Positions 24,892 through 51,805 of a stretch of 64,000 bases of DNA are shown in pieces. Source of the DNA: Amoebidium appalachense (lineage: Eukaryota > Ichthyosporea); contig CAVNZM010000012.1 of the NCBI GenBank assembly GCA_963693365.1, positions 4,526,001 to 4,590,000 on the forward strand. Reading direction: 5' to 3'. Under the pieces are notes generated by a model. That model saw nothing but the letters and a program-made list of their open reading frames with translations. It had not been told where the DNA came from and made no database searches. The number at the start of each line of letters is the position of its first letter. Position 1 is the stretch's first letter. Both the position numbers and the translations under genes were made by a program.

Positions 24892-25023
24892 GTACAGGAC
24901 TGCCGCACGCGCAATGATGTTGACGGGCTGATACAGCTGCAGCATCAACTGTACCGCCACCTCTCACCGTTGCAAAACACAGTTATGGAGCTAGTCTTGC
25001 AACAAGCAAAGGACGGCGCATGA
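16526..25023 (+). CDS. HAP40: HAP40 / F8A (huntingtin-associated protein 40)
   Basis: Ten exons: 16526-16581, 17209-17328, 17930-17985, 18687-18790, 20516-20584, 21577-21697, 22719-22778, 23047-23174, 23998-24114, 24898-25023 (TGA). They total 957 nt and 318 aa, with all GT-AG phases agreeing. Near the N-terminus RRRFLRKPNNAEA matches the family hallmark RFLRKPN. Next come the helical repeats AAYCSLAVARCEQA, LLIELAGALEVL and AVIYYNKAIVL, then TTRVLLLCLLQ, LYYLLQSVI and TVMELVLQQ at the C-terminus. Animal HAP40 is about 370 aa; the missing length is the Pro-rich loop. In animals HAP40 is a TPR-like alpha-solenoid that binds huntingtin and links Rab5 endosomes to the cytoskeleton. That role here is inferred from the family. 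The gene looks intact; introns hold 1.7 kb or less of repeats each. Confidence 0.93.
18826..18868 (+). repeat. Dispersed repeat family 2, short copy
   Basis: Matches CTCCATATTTCCAACCCTCT and following ACGCATACATC, then poly-C. Longer copies are at 19464-19575 and 49955-50067. It lies in HAP40 intron 4, in sense orientation. Confidence 0.7.
19464..19575 (+). repeat. Dispersed repeat family 2 copy
   Basis: Close match to 49955-50067 (TGCACGCTT...TTGATTTT...GTGACGTTTTT...CTCCATATT...CGCATACATC), ending in poly-C. It lies immediately upstream of a full family 1 copy in HAP40 intron 4. Confidence 0.8.
19591..19986 (-). repeat. Dispersed repeat family 1, full-length copy
   Basis: A 396-base copy, reverse complement of 41201-41595, running into poly-C at its plus-strand right end. 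It sits in HAP40 intron 4. No coding capacity is evident, and both ends are shared with the other full copy, so about 395 bases is probably the unit length. Confidence 0.85.
20026..20160 (-). repeat. Dispersed repeat family 1, diverged partial copy
   Basis: A second, more diverged copy of the poly-C-proximal third, placed in tandem after 19591-19986 and again followed by poly-C. Confidence 0.75.
20396..20489. repeat. (CA)n microsatellite
   Basis: A CA run ending 26 bases before the acceptor of HAP40 exon 5. The CA/CACACC tract supplies the region just upstream of the CAG acceptor. Similar runs precede exon 9 (23940-23972) and exon 10 (24799-24889). Confidence 0.93.
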
Positions 25024-26889
25024 ACATTACTACTATTTTTGAAGCAACTTAAACCAGCTTCCCCCCCCCCCTCCCCCCCCCCCCCCCCCCCCCCAACTCC
25101 CCCCTCCCGTCTTCCCATCTCTTTCCCCTCTTGCTTGCGATGTTTTTTTCGGTGGTTTGTGGTGAGATGTCTGTTGCGCATTCATGGTTCTTCCCCCCCC
25201 CCCCCTCCCCCCCCCCCCCCCCCCCCCCACCCACCCACCCACCCACCCACCCACCCTCACCCCACCCCACCCCCCACATACATACACACACACATACACA
25301 AAGAATGCATGTGTTGCTGCATGTTGTAATATACACAAAAGACATTGAAAAAGTTAACGGCAGTTAACCGTTTTAAAGGTAATGAAAGAATGCACGTATG
25401 GAGACAGTGTCATTGAGCAATTTAGCTCACTGTGCAGTATGTGACTTTATAGTAGAAGGATTGTAATCATGGGCTGATGTCGCCGAATGGGGTACAGTAT
25501 CTGATTTATGGGTAGATAGCTCTAATGTATGGTGTTACCGATAACCCGAAAGCCGAAAGTGTGTTTATCGAGATATTGTTTAATAATATTTCCGCAAATG
25601 CGCGAATGTGAATGAAATCACAACGCTATATCTGACGGGGGTGGGTGAGTGACCCCAAGATTCTATGTGTATCTACGTGTGTAGATTATAGGTGGCAATA
25701 TTGCTGTATTTCCCGCCATCGACATTTCGACTGTGCAATGGTTCAAAGTGTGAAGAATTCAAGAGAGAGATCCTGCGATTGTTTATATATATATATATAT
25801 ATGGAAAGAACGACATTTAACAGTATACACCTTTTTTTACGATGCCAGCAGTTGCTGGAGTATTAATAAAATCAAGAAATAATACAGATTTTAATCTTTC
25901 ATCTGCCATTACCCGCATGCGCACACTTGTATTGTGGCTCACCATGCAGGTGGTTATGGTGCAAAATGTACAGGACCCCCCCCCCCCCCCTCCCCCCCCC
26001 CCGGCCCTGCCCCGCCCTCGGGGCCTCCCCCGATATCACCATCGCGTGCATCACCACGATGGCCGACCACACAACCGCGCACACACACACACACACGTGC
26101 ACACACCATCTCTCACTTCCTGAGCTACGGGTTTATGTCTTTTCAAGCACAAACATCCCCCCCCCCCCCCCCCCCCCCCTCCCTCCTCCCCCCCCTGCGG
26201 AGTAATTTTGTGACACATGTGGACACTCTAGCGTGACCAAGGCCCAAGCTTGCAAGCATACACCGTGCACACCCATGTAACGGTTGCGTAAGTGCAGCTC
26301 GACACTTCTTGCATTGCCAAAGCTTAAGCTTTGCATAACGCACGAGTACATATATCACGGTTCCGACGTCACTGACCGGCCGCCGGTGCCTTCCCACATG
26401 TACATGTACACGTACACATCAGTGTATCCACCCACCCACACCCACCCATCATGCCACTAATAAGTTATAACACGAACAGTGTGATCTGGTTTGCATGGTC
26501 TCGGTTATGCTGTGTGCGATCGTTATATAATATAATAATCTGATTGGGGGTGTAGCTCGTATGTATCAAGATGTACATATACGTGCATGTATATGGGGCA
26601 CATTTTGTGTAAATTAAATTTCCGGATCCGAATTGGCCCGGCGAAGGAGCGGCCAATAAAGTGCAATGATCCCCAGTACGTACAGAGGCTGCCACATAAA
26701 TTCATTTATAATCATGGCATCCCCGGCCGCGCCTCTAAGTGCACCTGTACTCTGAAACACACACCAGTTAAGCACACATCAGTTAACCGTATATACGCAC
26801 CAGGGCACACGTGACACTGTACAGACACACCGTGCACACACTGTGACACACACACACACACAAGCACACACATACACAAGCACATAGTG

Positions 26890-26952
<63 letters not shown>

Positions 26953-27953
26953 GCACACACACACATACACACACACAACACACACACACAAACACTAACA
27001 CATGTACACACACACACACGTCACACACACACACACACATGCACAGACGCAAGAACACCTGTGTACACACACACGTACGGTGTCACACACAAATTCGAGC
27101 GCGCACGCACACACAACCACACATACGCACATGCCACACACACACACACACACAGTACACACACACATACACACTCGCGCGCACACCGTGACACAGTCAC
27201 TGCGAAACACACACACACTCACATCAAAATGCCCCAATTGAGAAACCCATCCGCAGGTGTGCTCCAGTCGCCTTAAAATAATTTTTATCGAGATCGGATG
27301 CTCTATTCCAAGTTCTCCCAAGAATATCCGCCCACCCCCTTTCATAATAACTTCAAGCAATCAGTGTCCGTGTCTCCAACGGTTTCTAGCCCTATAGGCG
27401 CGAATGCAAATAGGCAGGCTGATATGATTCAAGATTTCCAAGGAAAATCTTGTACGAGCAAGTATATTTCCAAATTTTCAAGGATAATCTTGAACGAGCA
27501 AGTGATTTATTTCGACAGCCCACATATAGGGCATGATAGTAACCTCCACATACTGCAAGCATTCATATGTCAGATCCCCCCTGACGGTTTCCCCACAAAA
27601 GCACCAAGTATTCCGTTGGGATGATGTTCACAATCGAGCATATAGCCTAAATTTGTATCAGTTTCTTAAAATATATCCACAATATCACTGTACATTATCA
27701 TGAGCAAATCCTGAATACATACACCAAGAGTTAAACAAAAAGAAGAAACGAAAAGGCCAGAAATAATTCAAATTTTAAAGAAAGAGGAAAAAATCGAGTT
27801 TCCTGTTCAACAAATACATGGCAGGACATGACACACTTCATACCGTAACTTCACCAAGTAAAGCTGTACAGCCGCCATCTACCCAAAAAAAATAAAAAAT
27901 AATAATAATAAATAAAAAATAAGAAGAAAAGATCAAAAAAGACATTTGATTCT
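25024..27953. other. Intergenic region
   Basis: No gene is supported. It contains C tracts (25059-25093, 25196-25228, 26159-26179), a TA dinucleotide run (25787-25802), a CA-rich block with the longest run at 26889-26947, and roughly 700 bases of AT-rich complex sequence (27.3-27.95 kb). An AATAAA at about 25864 is too far from the HAP40 stop to assign. Confidence 0.55.
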
Positions 27954-28177
27954 TCAATCCTGACCGTCTTCGTTGGCAGGGGCCGCGTCGTCGTCATCTT
28001 GGTTGGCAGGGGCCGCGTCATCGTCACCTTGGTTGGCAGGGGCCGCGTCATCGTCATCTTGGTTGGCAGGGGCTGCGTCATCGTCATCTTGGTTGGCAGG
28101 GGCCGGGGCAGGTTGGGGTGGGAGGGGTGGGGGGGGCATGATGCCACCGGGAGGAACGTTTATCACCCCCGGGGCCA
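27954..28177 (-). CDS. Orphan terminal exon, acidic decapeptide repeats
   Basis: After the acceptor ATTCAAG the phase-1 frame reads [18 protein letters not shown], then a Pro/Ala run, then four [14 protein letters not shown] decapeptides plus a final variant, and stops at TGA. The 30-base unit spans about 27970-28112. No donor with matching phase was found in the phytochrome gene, whose exon 17 ends in phase 2. It may be an alternative last exon of that gene or the end of an unresolved one. No known domain. Confidence 0.45.
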
Positions 28178-28211
28178 CTTGAATGGATGAAGCAGTGCTG
28201 TGTGTGTGTGC

Positions 28212-28260
<49 letters not shown>

Positions 28261-28654
28261 CGTGTGCGTGTGTGTAAAGATGTGTTTGTACGTGTGTGTG
28301 TGCGCGCGCGCGCACGTGTGTATGTCCCGGGGGTTAGAAGAGGGGGGGAGGGGGAGGGGAGGGGTGAGCCCTTACTGTTCGGCCACTGGTTGCACCCCCC
28401 CCCCCCCCCCCCCACCCCCCAAACCCAACCCACCAGGGCCTCCACCTGCACCCCTGCTCATCGCTATGGTCCCCCTTCCCCCTCCCCTTTCCCTCTCTCC
28501 CTCCCTCCCTTCCCACTGCATCCCCAACTCCCAATGCCATCAAAACCACCAACCATCCCGCCCTGATAGGGTCATGGAAAGACCACCGACAAAGAACGAC
28601 CAAACATTTGTTCACACGTGCACCCAATTAATCCCGGTGGTCCTGTCACTTCTA

Positions 28655-43610
<14,956 letters not shown>

Positions 43611-45113
43611 ATTTGTTTGTTTTTTTAGTGTAGTAGGCACCTCCTAAAAGTTGAGGAGAAATGAGTGTAACTGATGAGGGAGGGATGACTGCTGGCCAAC
43701 AGTACAAGGAGCTCATGCGGTGTGATCGAAGAATCTGGCACAATTTTTTTGGCCTCCCTGCTTTTTAAAACAGGCAAACGAGAAACATTTCAACGGGAAA
43801 CATGTCCACTTCAAGAATGTGACAATAACGTGACAGCTGTCACACGAGTGACATTCCACAAGACCTGACACTGTTTCCTTTACAAAAAAAGATTCACGTA
43901 AGCATGCACCACGTGTGCATCTGGTATATAAATTGTGTGTGGGCTTATACTACGCAACCACATGGGCATGTGTACACATGTATTAAGCGCCCTAAGACAC
44001 CTACACGCAAATTTTCTCCCTCCTACTCTTTCAAATGTAACAAGCACCGCCTTTCAGGTTGTCCTGTGCATGTTCAATCTCTGTCAGCTGATGTCTGATT
44101 TACCATCACCTTGCATTTTTGGCCGGCGCGGATCAGGTCTAATCCTCCAAAACTCATACCTGTGGGGAGTAGGTACTGTTACCAACTCACAGATTGGAAA
44201 TGTTTCATTTGGCAGTCACAGTTACGACAATGGAAATCAGAGACTAAATATTCATGTAGATACATAATCTAATAAAAGCACTATATTAAATATGTGTAAA
44301 GTTTTAATACTGAAAACTGCAAAACATCGACCTTTATGCTTAAAGCCTAAAAGCCTCGGATTCAAAAAAGAATCGAATTCCCGGTACTGAAAAATGAAAC
44401 CCCCAAAACAGTGGTCTTGGGGATAAAAAAGTCTGAGTGTATCACCAATCAAGTTGAGGAAGGAACAGGGCTAAGAATAAGAATTGTTGTGCGCACGTGC
44501 CTCACCCAGCTCAGAACGGAACCATAACGCACGCGATTCACATGTGATACATCCACACACGCACGGAAAAATAGTCTGATCAATTAACCACAACCTATGC
44601 CTTTATCGATATGGGAAGGCTTGCACTACGGCTCGACGTCGACGCGCTGGCCCCCGGACCGCATCCCAGAATTCGAAAAAGAAACATGCGCTCATGCATG
44701 AGCATGCGGGCAGTGACCGGGGGAGCGTCAGGGGGAGATGTGCTGTTTATTATCGACATGCATGTGAGGCGAGCTGTGATGAGGTGCCAGCACCAAGCTA
44801 ACAATATCTACACTCAACCATGCATATGCGATAACTACGTTACATCACATAATCATTTGGAGATATGACATGTAACGCGTTGAAAACACGAGGGGGCTTT
44901 TTTGAAAGTTACAACCCAAAAAACGCGACCGCTACACTCATGATATTAGACCAATTATAGCATTTTGTATTTATAGAATTCCCGCCAGTTGCCGCTCGAG
45001 ATCCGGTATTCTTTTGTCTATACTCCCGAGCCACGTATATTTTGGGGCGCTTCTACGTTTTGTTTCCATTCACAAACTTCACCAGCACACATACTTCATT
45101 ATCACCTTCAAAA
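43611..45113. promoter_or_regulatory. Divergent intergenic region, phytochrome/phosducin-like
   Basis: About 1.5 kb of complex, repeat-poor sequence between the two oppositely transcribed genes. A TATATTTT element near 45032, about 80 bases before the plus-strand ATG, is a possible TATA box. No gene of its own is convincing. The two genes may share control. Confidence 0.45.
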
Positions 45114-46042
45114 ATGGCTTCAAGCGACGCCGAAAACGTGTCAGATGAAGAGACCATGCCAGCCCCCCCGGCCCAAAACAACATTGAAAACAGGATCTTG
45201 GCCGGGGAGCTTGGAAAGGCCAACAACTACATTTCAGACTCGGAGGATGAAGACGATGCCTTCTTCGATGCTTCGAACCTGCCTGTTACAAAGGTGTGCT
45301 TGTTGTTCTCTTCCTTTCATCCCTTGTGGCATTTGGTTTCAGCTTCACCACTGCTGCTGGTAGAGTTTATGCTCCTTCTCTTTTTTTGTGCCAAAGGCAC
45401 CACATTTCCTTGGCTGTTTAGCTTGTTTTTGGAACCTTACATGCCCCGGATCTCTCGATCTTCCCGTCCCCTCCCCCCCCCCTCCCCCCGGGGGGAACTC
45501 CTCTGCCCACCCACCCCTTCCACTTTACCAAAGTAAAACTCACACACTCCTACACGCTCACCAACACATATACACACACCTACGTGCAGGACACGTATAC
45601 CCAGCACGTGAACAAAGAACTGTGCATGCACGCGCACATATTAACGTGCGCCCATGAACAATGCACATGTTCAAACACGTGAGCGCTTGAATACCTGGCA
45701 ACACAGTAATCGTCCTCGGAGGCTCCATAAGAAGCAAACGTGTCCATACGTTGGCTATCGGATCTCCTTCACTTGTCCTCTCTCCGTTCCTTTGTCCTTT
45801 AATTTTTCGTCCGCCCCCTCCCATTCCCATGTTGCCTACCTTTTTTATTTTCCTCCCCCTTCTTGCGCCTTCTTCCTCCCTCCTTCACTCCCTCCCTCCC
45901 CTTCCCCATCGAACCCCCCGCCCCTCCCCCGAATGTCCCTCCTCTCGTTTTAAGCCCCAACATGCTCCATCTCTTTTTGCGTTCTAAGGCAACACATTTT
46001 CTTGGCTGCTTGGCTTATCTGTAGAACCTTTCTTGCCCCGGA

Positions 46043-46091
<49 letters not shown>

Positions 46092-46924
46092 CGCAAGGAC
46101 TCCTCTGCCCCCACCCCACCCCTCCCACCTTACCAAACAGAAACTCACACACGCCTTTTCACGCACCAACACATACACACGCCTCCCTCTCACCCCACCC
46201 CCCCGCCCCCACCCCCCTACCCCCTGTCCCCTCTCTGCTCGCGCTTCGTTTGATATCCCTATCCCCTTCCCCTTTTGCTCCCTACCCGACCTCCCTTCCC
46301 TGTGACCCCCCCCCCCCCCCCCCCCCTCCCTTCCCCTTCCTCCCTCCCTCCCCACCCACCACCACCCCCACCAAAAATTATAAAATTAACTATTGTACCA
46401 CACTATAAATAAACAAATACACACAAAACAAAAACACATATAGGGGTATCCGGGACGACCGGGCACCAGTGCGACGGGGCCCAAGGGAGTTATCCAGGAC
46501 TACAGGGAGTATCAGCACAGACTGGCAATGGAGAGACAGTTGGCAAACGAGGAGCTGGCAAACCAGGCACGGAGGTTGACACTGCAAACAGTACGTGTGT
46601 GTGTGTGGGTGGGTGGGTGGGTGGGGGGAGGGGGGGGGGTCGGTGTGGTGGGAAGGGGGGAGGGGGGAGGGGGGGGGGGGGGGGGGGGGGGGTATTGTGA
46701 GTGGGTGTGGATACCGGTGGTTGGGCCGGGTGGGTGGATGGGGGGGTGGGGGGTGGAGGGGTGGGTGGGTGTGTTGGCATGTGTCTATATGTCTGTGTAC
46801 CCGGTTGAGGATGGGGATGGGGATGTGTGTGTTTGGGGGGGGGGGGGAGGGGGGGGGGGGGTTGCCTGTGTGGGTGGGTTTGGGATGTGTGGGTGCCTGT
46901 GTGGGTGGGTGTGGGAGTGTTTGG

Positions 46925-46996
<72 letters not shown>

Positions 46997-47341
46997 TGGG
47001 GCGGGTGCGTGCGTGTGTGTGTGTGCTTGCACGCCCATGTGCATGCCTGATTGTTCTTAACTTTTGGCTCGATATATTTGGTGGAATTATGATTTCATGC
47101 TTTCCAGGGGATGGTGAATATGCTGTGTTTTGTTTACAGCTGTTGGTAAAATGACCTGTATGGGGTATAAGGTTCAAGCATGTTTTCTTGTTTTCTTATT
47201 TTATTATTTTTTTTTCTTTTTTTGCTTGCAGAAAGCACAAGAGGAGGAAGATCTCTCTGACGAAGATGACGAGAAATTTCTGAGGGAGTACCGACAGAAA
47301 CGAATTGCTGAGATGACCCAGAGGGTTGCTGAAAGGTAACA

Positions 47342-47392
<51 letters not shown>

Positions 47393-48143
47393 ACTCAAAA
47401 ATAAAAAAAATAAAAAATAAAAAAAAGACATTTGGTAAAAAACACACATTATGCGAAGGCATTTTTTTGTGTGAGGACGTGTGGTGGGTGGAGCGAAAAG
47501 AACGTTACTGTTTGTTGAATAATAGGGTTTAAAGGGTTTCGAACGGTACTTAGGGTGGAAATTAAGGGAACATTAGTTTGACCACTCATAGAAGTGTGTG
47601 TGTCCTGTCAGCTGCGTGGTAACATGGTGGGTGTGTGCGGGCGCAGGGGCCCACAGTTTGGGGAGCTGCGGATGATTGGTCGGGACGAATATCTTGACGT
47701 CATCGATGATGAGGACCAGAACGTTTTTGTGGTCATCCACCTGTACAAGGAGGTGGGTGTGGGTCGGAGGGGGGGGGGAGGGGAGGGGGGAAGTGTGGGT
47801 GTGTGTGTTGGGGGGGGGGGGGGGGGGGGGGGGGGAAGTGTGGGTGTGTGTGTTGGGCGGGGGGGGGGGGGGGGAGGAGGGCGGGGGAGGTACAGGTGGG
47901 CAGGTAGGGGTTAGGGGGTGGAGGGGGTGGGGGAAGCGTGGGTGTGTATGTTTGGGTGTGCGTATACATGTGTGTGTGTGCGTGCGTGGTGCGTGTGAGT
48001 GTGCATGTGTGGGTGTGGGTGTGGGTGGGTGGGTGGGATTGGGAGTAGCTGGGTGCGTGTGCATGCGGACCGGCGTGCGATGTGTGTGGTTGTGTTTACC
48101 GTGTGTGTGTGTGTGTTGGTGGTTGTGTGTGTGTGTGTGTGGT

Positions 48144-48178
<35 letters not shown>

Positions 48179-48310
48179 CGGAAGGGGTTTTGGCCTAGTC
48201 AAAGCCGTTCATGGGCAAGCAGCGACCGAGGGCAACAGGGGGAGGGTGGGGGGAGAAGGGGTAGCATGCTGTTTCATGTATACCTTGGCAGTAATTCCCA
48301 CTTTGTGGAC

Positions 48311-48353
<43 letters not shown>

Positions 48354-48504
48354 CGCCCCTTTTCCTGAGGATGAGTTCTGCTTATGTTGCATACTGCACG
48401 CGTTGCTGATGTTTCATACTTGAATATTTTCCTTTGCCTGTGTCCTGCACCATGTTTCTTATCATGTTGTTGTACTTCAAACCTTGTTCCGCATTCTCCC
48501 CCCC

Positions 48505-48535
<31 letters not shown>

Positions 48536-48909
48536 ACACGCACACACACCCAACCCAACTTATAATTGGTCGGGAAAGGCGGGGGGGGGGAGGGGGGGGG
48601 GGGGGGGGAGGGGGGGGGGGGGGGGGGGGGGGGGGGTGTTAACTGTAGCACTCTTAGACCTTGAAAAACAGACCCCGTGTTGCACAAGCTCCCCCATTTC
48701 AATCCCACCTGCCTCACTCACATGAAAACGCATCCCCCAGCACATTCACCAGTGTCAGGGTATGAACGAGATTCTGGGCCGGCTAGCCAAACAATACCCC
48801 CACGTCAGTTTCTGTGCCATCAAAGCAAACGAGGCGAGCAGTGCTTTCAGAACGGACGAGGGCCTACCTGCACTACTCGTCTACCAAGCAGGTGGGTGGG
48901 TGGATGGGT

Positions 48910-48945
<36 letters not shown>

Positions 48946-49146
48946 GGATTGGTGTGTCTGTGCGGTTGGGTGGGTGGAGTAGGGATTGGGGGGGGAGTGT
49001 TTGTGGATGTGCGCACGTGTGTCGCTTACTGGCTTTCGTTTGATGAGGAGGCAAGCACTGTTTAGGAAATGATGACCCTGGGCCTTGAAATAGTAGTTGT
49101 TGGGGAAGGAGGGAGAGGGCCCGGGATGGGGCGGAGGGGGGAGGTA

Positions 49147-49180
<34 letters not shown>

Positions 49181-49398
49181 GAGGTAGAGAAACAGAGGGA
49201 GAGGAAGAGGCACATGCCAAGTATTGTGTGTAAGTTTGAAACCATTGGTGCGACTCTATATTTGCAACCCCCTGACACACTTCCATCATGCAGGTGATCT
49301 AGTGGCCAATCTTGTGAATGTGGTGGAGGAACTGAGGACTGGCGTAGACCAACACTCAGTGCACTACTTGCTGGCCAGGTGTGTTGTATATTGCTCTC

Positions 49399-49429
<31 letters not shown>

Positions 49430-49543
49430 ACTATCTTCCCCTTTCTCCCCTCCCCCCTCTCCCTTCACACACATGCATACACACACACACACTCCCACTC
49501 TTCTCTCTTTCTCACTCTCTCTTGCCCTCTCTCCTCTCTCTCC

Positions 49544-49637
<94 letters not shown>

Positions 49638-49704
49638 CCCCCCCTCCCTCTCTCCCCTCCCTCCCTCCCTCTCTCCCTCCCTCCCTCCCCAAAAACACAC
49701 GTCG

Positions 49705-49782
<78 letters not shown>

Positions 49783-49911
49783 CTTCTGCCCGAGAGCTTC
49801 TATTGTTTTTCATTCCTTTTCACTAAGGACTTGTAGAGTCCCTTGGTCACCAGCGCACCACACTCCCCCCTTCCACCTCTTTGAGAACCCCCGGGAGTGT
49901 TGTTTACTTTC

Positions 49912-49952
<41 letters not shown>

Positions 49953-50071
49953 TTCTGCCTGCACGCTTTAATCGTTTGATTTTTGTTTCCTCGTGTTTGT
50001 GACGTTTTTGTTGTTGCTCTATGTTGTCTCCTCCATATTTCCAACCCTCTAACGCATACATCACCCCCCCT

Positions 50072-50108
<37 letters not shown>

Positions 50109-50394
50109 TTCCTCCCTCTTTTTTTGGGGGGGGCTACTAAGACGCATATAGGCACCTGTAGTTAACCAATCACCCACACAGCCACGGAGTGCTCCCTCCA
50201 CCAGCGGCACCAGCAAACAGCAACGTGTTGGATGAGGACGAATATTGATTCTGTGAATTTCATGTGTATATGGCCGATGTTTTTTTTTTGGGGGGGGGGG
50301 GGGGGGAGGGGGGGGGGGTCTCCCTCTGTCCCCCACACTTCGCACTTTAATGATTCGGCACCCACATAATATTATGTGTGGCCTGTAATATGAA

Positions 50395-50425
<31 letters not shown>

Positions 50426-50643
50426 GAGAGCACACATCACTCGGCTCGGTTAACTACACTTTGAGTACATCTCCCGCCCGACACGGGATCTGTATTGGCG
50501 GCGATATGTTTTGCGTACCATACATTGCTGTTTTGATGAAAAGCAGATGGGGATGTGGGCCTGTGTGTGTGCTGGTGTGTGGGTGTCTTTGAATAGGTTT
50601 GTGTGTGACAGTCTGTATGTATGCCTTTGGGGAGGGGAGGGAG

Positions 50644-50687
<44 letters not shown>

Positions 50688-50969
50688 CAATTTGAGAATA
50701 AGTGATGGAAAGAAAGGATCTAAGAGTCTACGATTTGCCATTTGATTCATTATGAACGAATTTATCCATCGGATACACAGGTGTAAAAGTATTTTGGCTT
50801 GTAGCCAGTTGCACCCACACCTGCTCCAGCATGATTAGGATGGGTTCGAGACACATGCAAGTCATGGGTGCGTGGGTTTACAGGCAGATGTGGAGACTGA
50901 TGTACTGTACGTATGCAAAATACGGGGGGTTATTTGTTTTCCTTGCTTTTTTTTTTTTTTTTTTGGGGT

Positions 50970-51003
<34 letters not shown>

Positions 51004-51127
51004 AGGGGGGGGGGGGAAGGGGGGGGGGGTTCGATCATGTTATTCTGCATTCATAAAGCGATTTTTTTAATGGGTGTGTCTGCGGGATTCTCTCAGTGAT
51101 ATCTACAGAAAAGGGCTTCTGGCCTAA
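45114..51127 (+). CDS. PDCL: Phosducin-like protein
   Basis: Seven exons: 45114-45293, 46444-46590, 47232-47335, 47647-47752, 48759-48891, 49294-49378 and, less surely, 51097-51127 (TAA). The total is 786 nt, 261 aa, with all phases agreeing. N-terminus acidic (SDSEDEDDAFFD). TGPKGVIQDYREYQ matches the phosducin hallmark (TGPKGVI.D...), and EEDLSDEDDEKFLREYRQKR and PQFGEL lead into the thioredoxin-like fold (~145-250) with YPHVSFCAIKA and LPALLVYQAGDLVANLV. Family members bind G-protein beta-gamma or act with the CCT chaperonin in assembling G-beta. That role is inferred. The last exon is short (DIYRKGLLA) and chosen for phase, acceptor TCTCAG and immediate stop. An alternative end near 49833 is possible. 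Confidence 0.92.
48364..48497 (-). repeat. Dispersed repeat family 1, partial copy
   Basis: Diverged copy of the poly-C-proximal third, ending GCATTCT then poly-C. It lies in intron 4 of the phosducin-like gene. Confidence 0.75.
49556..49779. repeat. (CT)n and (CA)n microsatellites
   Basis: CT run 49556-49633, a CCCT block, then CA run 49707-49779, inside the last intron of the phosducin-like gene. Confidence 0.93.
49955..50067 (+). repeat. Dispersed repeat family 2 copy
   Basis: Matches 19464-19575 along its length and runs into a poly-C tract of about 35. It lies in sense orientation in the last intron of the phosducin-like gene. Confidence 0.8.
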
Positions 51128-51190
51128 ATAAATCTCGTTTCCAGTGTAGAGAATTGCATGCTTCCTAAACTTTTAGGACGACAAAAAGAA

Positions 51191-51196
51191 AATAAA
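51191..51196 (+). promoter_or_regulatory. Possible polyadenylation signal (AATAAA)
   Basis: It lies 64 bases after the proposed TAA of the phosducin-like gene, and it supports the 51097-51127 exon as the true end. Confidence 0.45.
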
Positions 51197-51274
51197 GGAT
51201 GAAATGTGCAGCCACCTATCGCACAGTATGCCATCGTACATGTGCAGTGTGCATTCACACAGTTCAAATTTATC

Positions 51275-51276
<2 letters not shown>

Positions 51277-51321
<45 letters not shown>
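51277..51321. repeat. T45 homopolymer
   Basis: Lies between the phosducin-like gene and the retroelement. It may be the poly-A tail of an antisense insertion, or the remnant of another element's 3' end at the junction. Confidence 0.9.
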
Positions 51322-51322
<1 letters not shown>

Positions 51323-51328
51323 GTCACA

Positions 51329-51805
51329 CGTGCAAGTCGCTTACCGCAGCATGCAAGGAAAATTTACTCGGTTGAAAATTTTTACCCTGAATGTATATGT
51401 TCACGTGGCAAATTGTGTCACGTGCACACTTGCACATGTTTATATATCTCGAGATCTTGTATCCCGCGCCCAAGCTACGACCCATGCGCGCCGGAAAACA
51501 TTCAGAAAGCAGACAAAGAACGTAAAGTGTCTGCTAAGAATGCGTGCGCCACACGTTGTCGTGTACGCATCAGCAAGGCAAAAGAGTTCCTCGCAAAGTT
51601 GGAAAACGATGCTACGAGCGTGATAGACACGGACACGAAGGAACCAATGTTTTCTGGTGAGAAACTGCTCGAGCGCAAACGCCGATGCGAGATGGAAATC
51701 GAGCTCTTCTGCGAACTGTTCGCGCTGGCGGAAGGTCGTGCATACGACCCCGTAAGCGACAAGTGGGAACCAACCCCACAGGTGTCGGACCAAACCGATG
51801 CCTAA
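51329..51805 (+). CDS. Non-LTR retroelement ORF1, C-terminal part
   Basis: The open frame after the T45 run ends at TAA 51803-51805. The last 110 or so residues are hydrophilic and charged (ENIQKADKERKVSAKNAC... LLERKRRCEMEIELF ...), with the look of an ORF1 nucleic-acid-binding protein. The 5' boundary is unclear, and any Met start is upstream of or lost at the T tract. It overlaps the ORF2 start by 8 bases. Confidence 0.5.
   Translation, partial: RASRLPQHARKIYSVENFYPECICSRGKLCHVHTCTCLYISRSCIPRPSYDPCAPENIQKADKERKVSAKNACATRCRVRISKAKEFLAKLENDATSVIDTDTKEPMFSGEKLLERKRRCEMEIELFCELFALAEGRAYDPVSDKWEPTPQVSDQTDA

Noticed and set aside
43904-44868. Small plus-strand frames between the phytochrome and phosducin-like genes
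   Set aside because: No start context, splice partners or recognisable protein. Composition is like the intergenic sequence.
49833-49930. Alternative last exon of the phosducin-like gene (frame after CACTAAG)
   Set aside because: It runs straight into a poly-C tract as poly-Pro and does not resemble the family C-terminus. 51097-51127 gives a short, properly terminated end followed by AATAAA.
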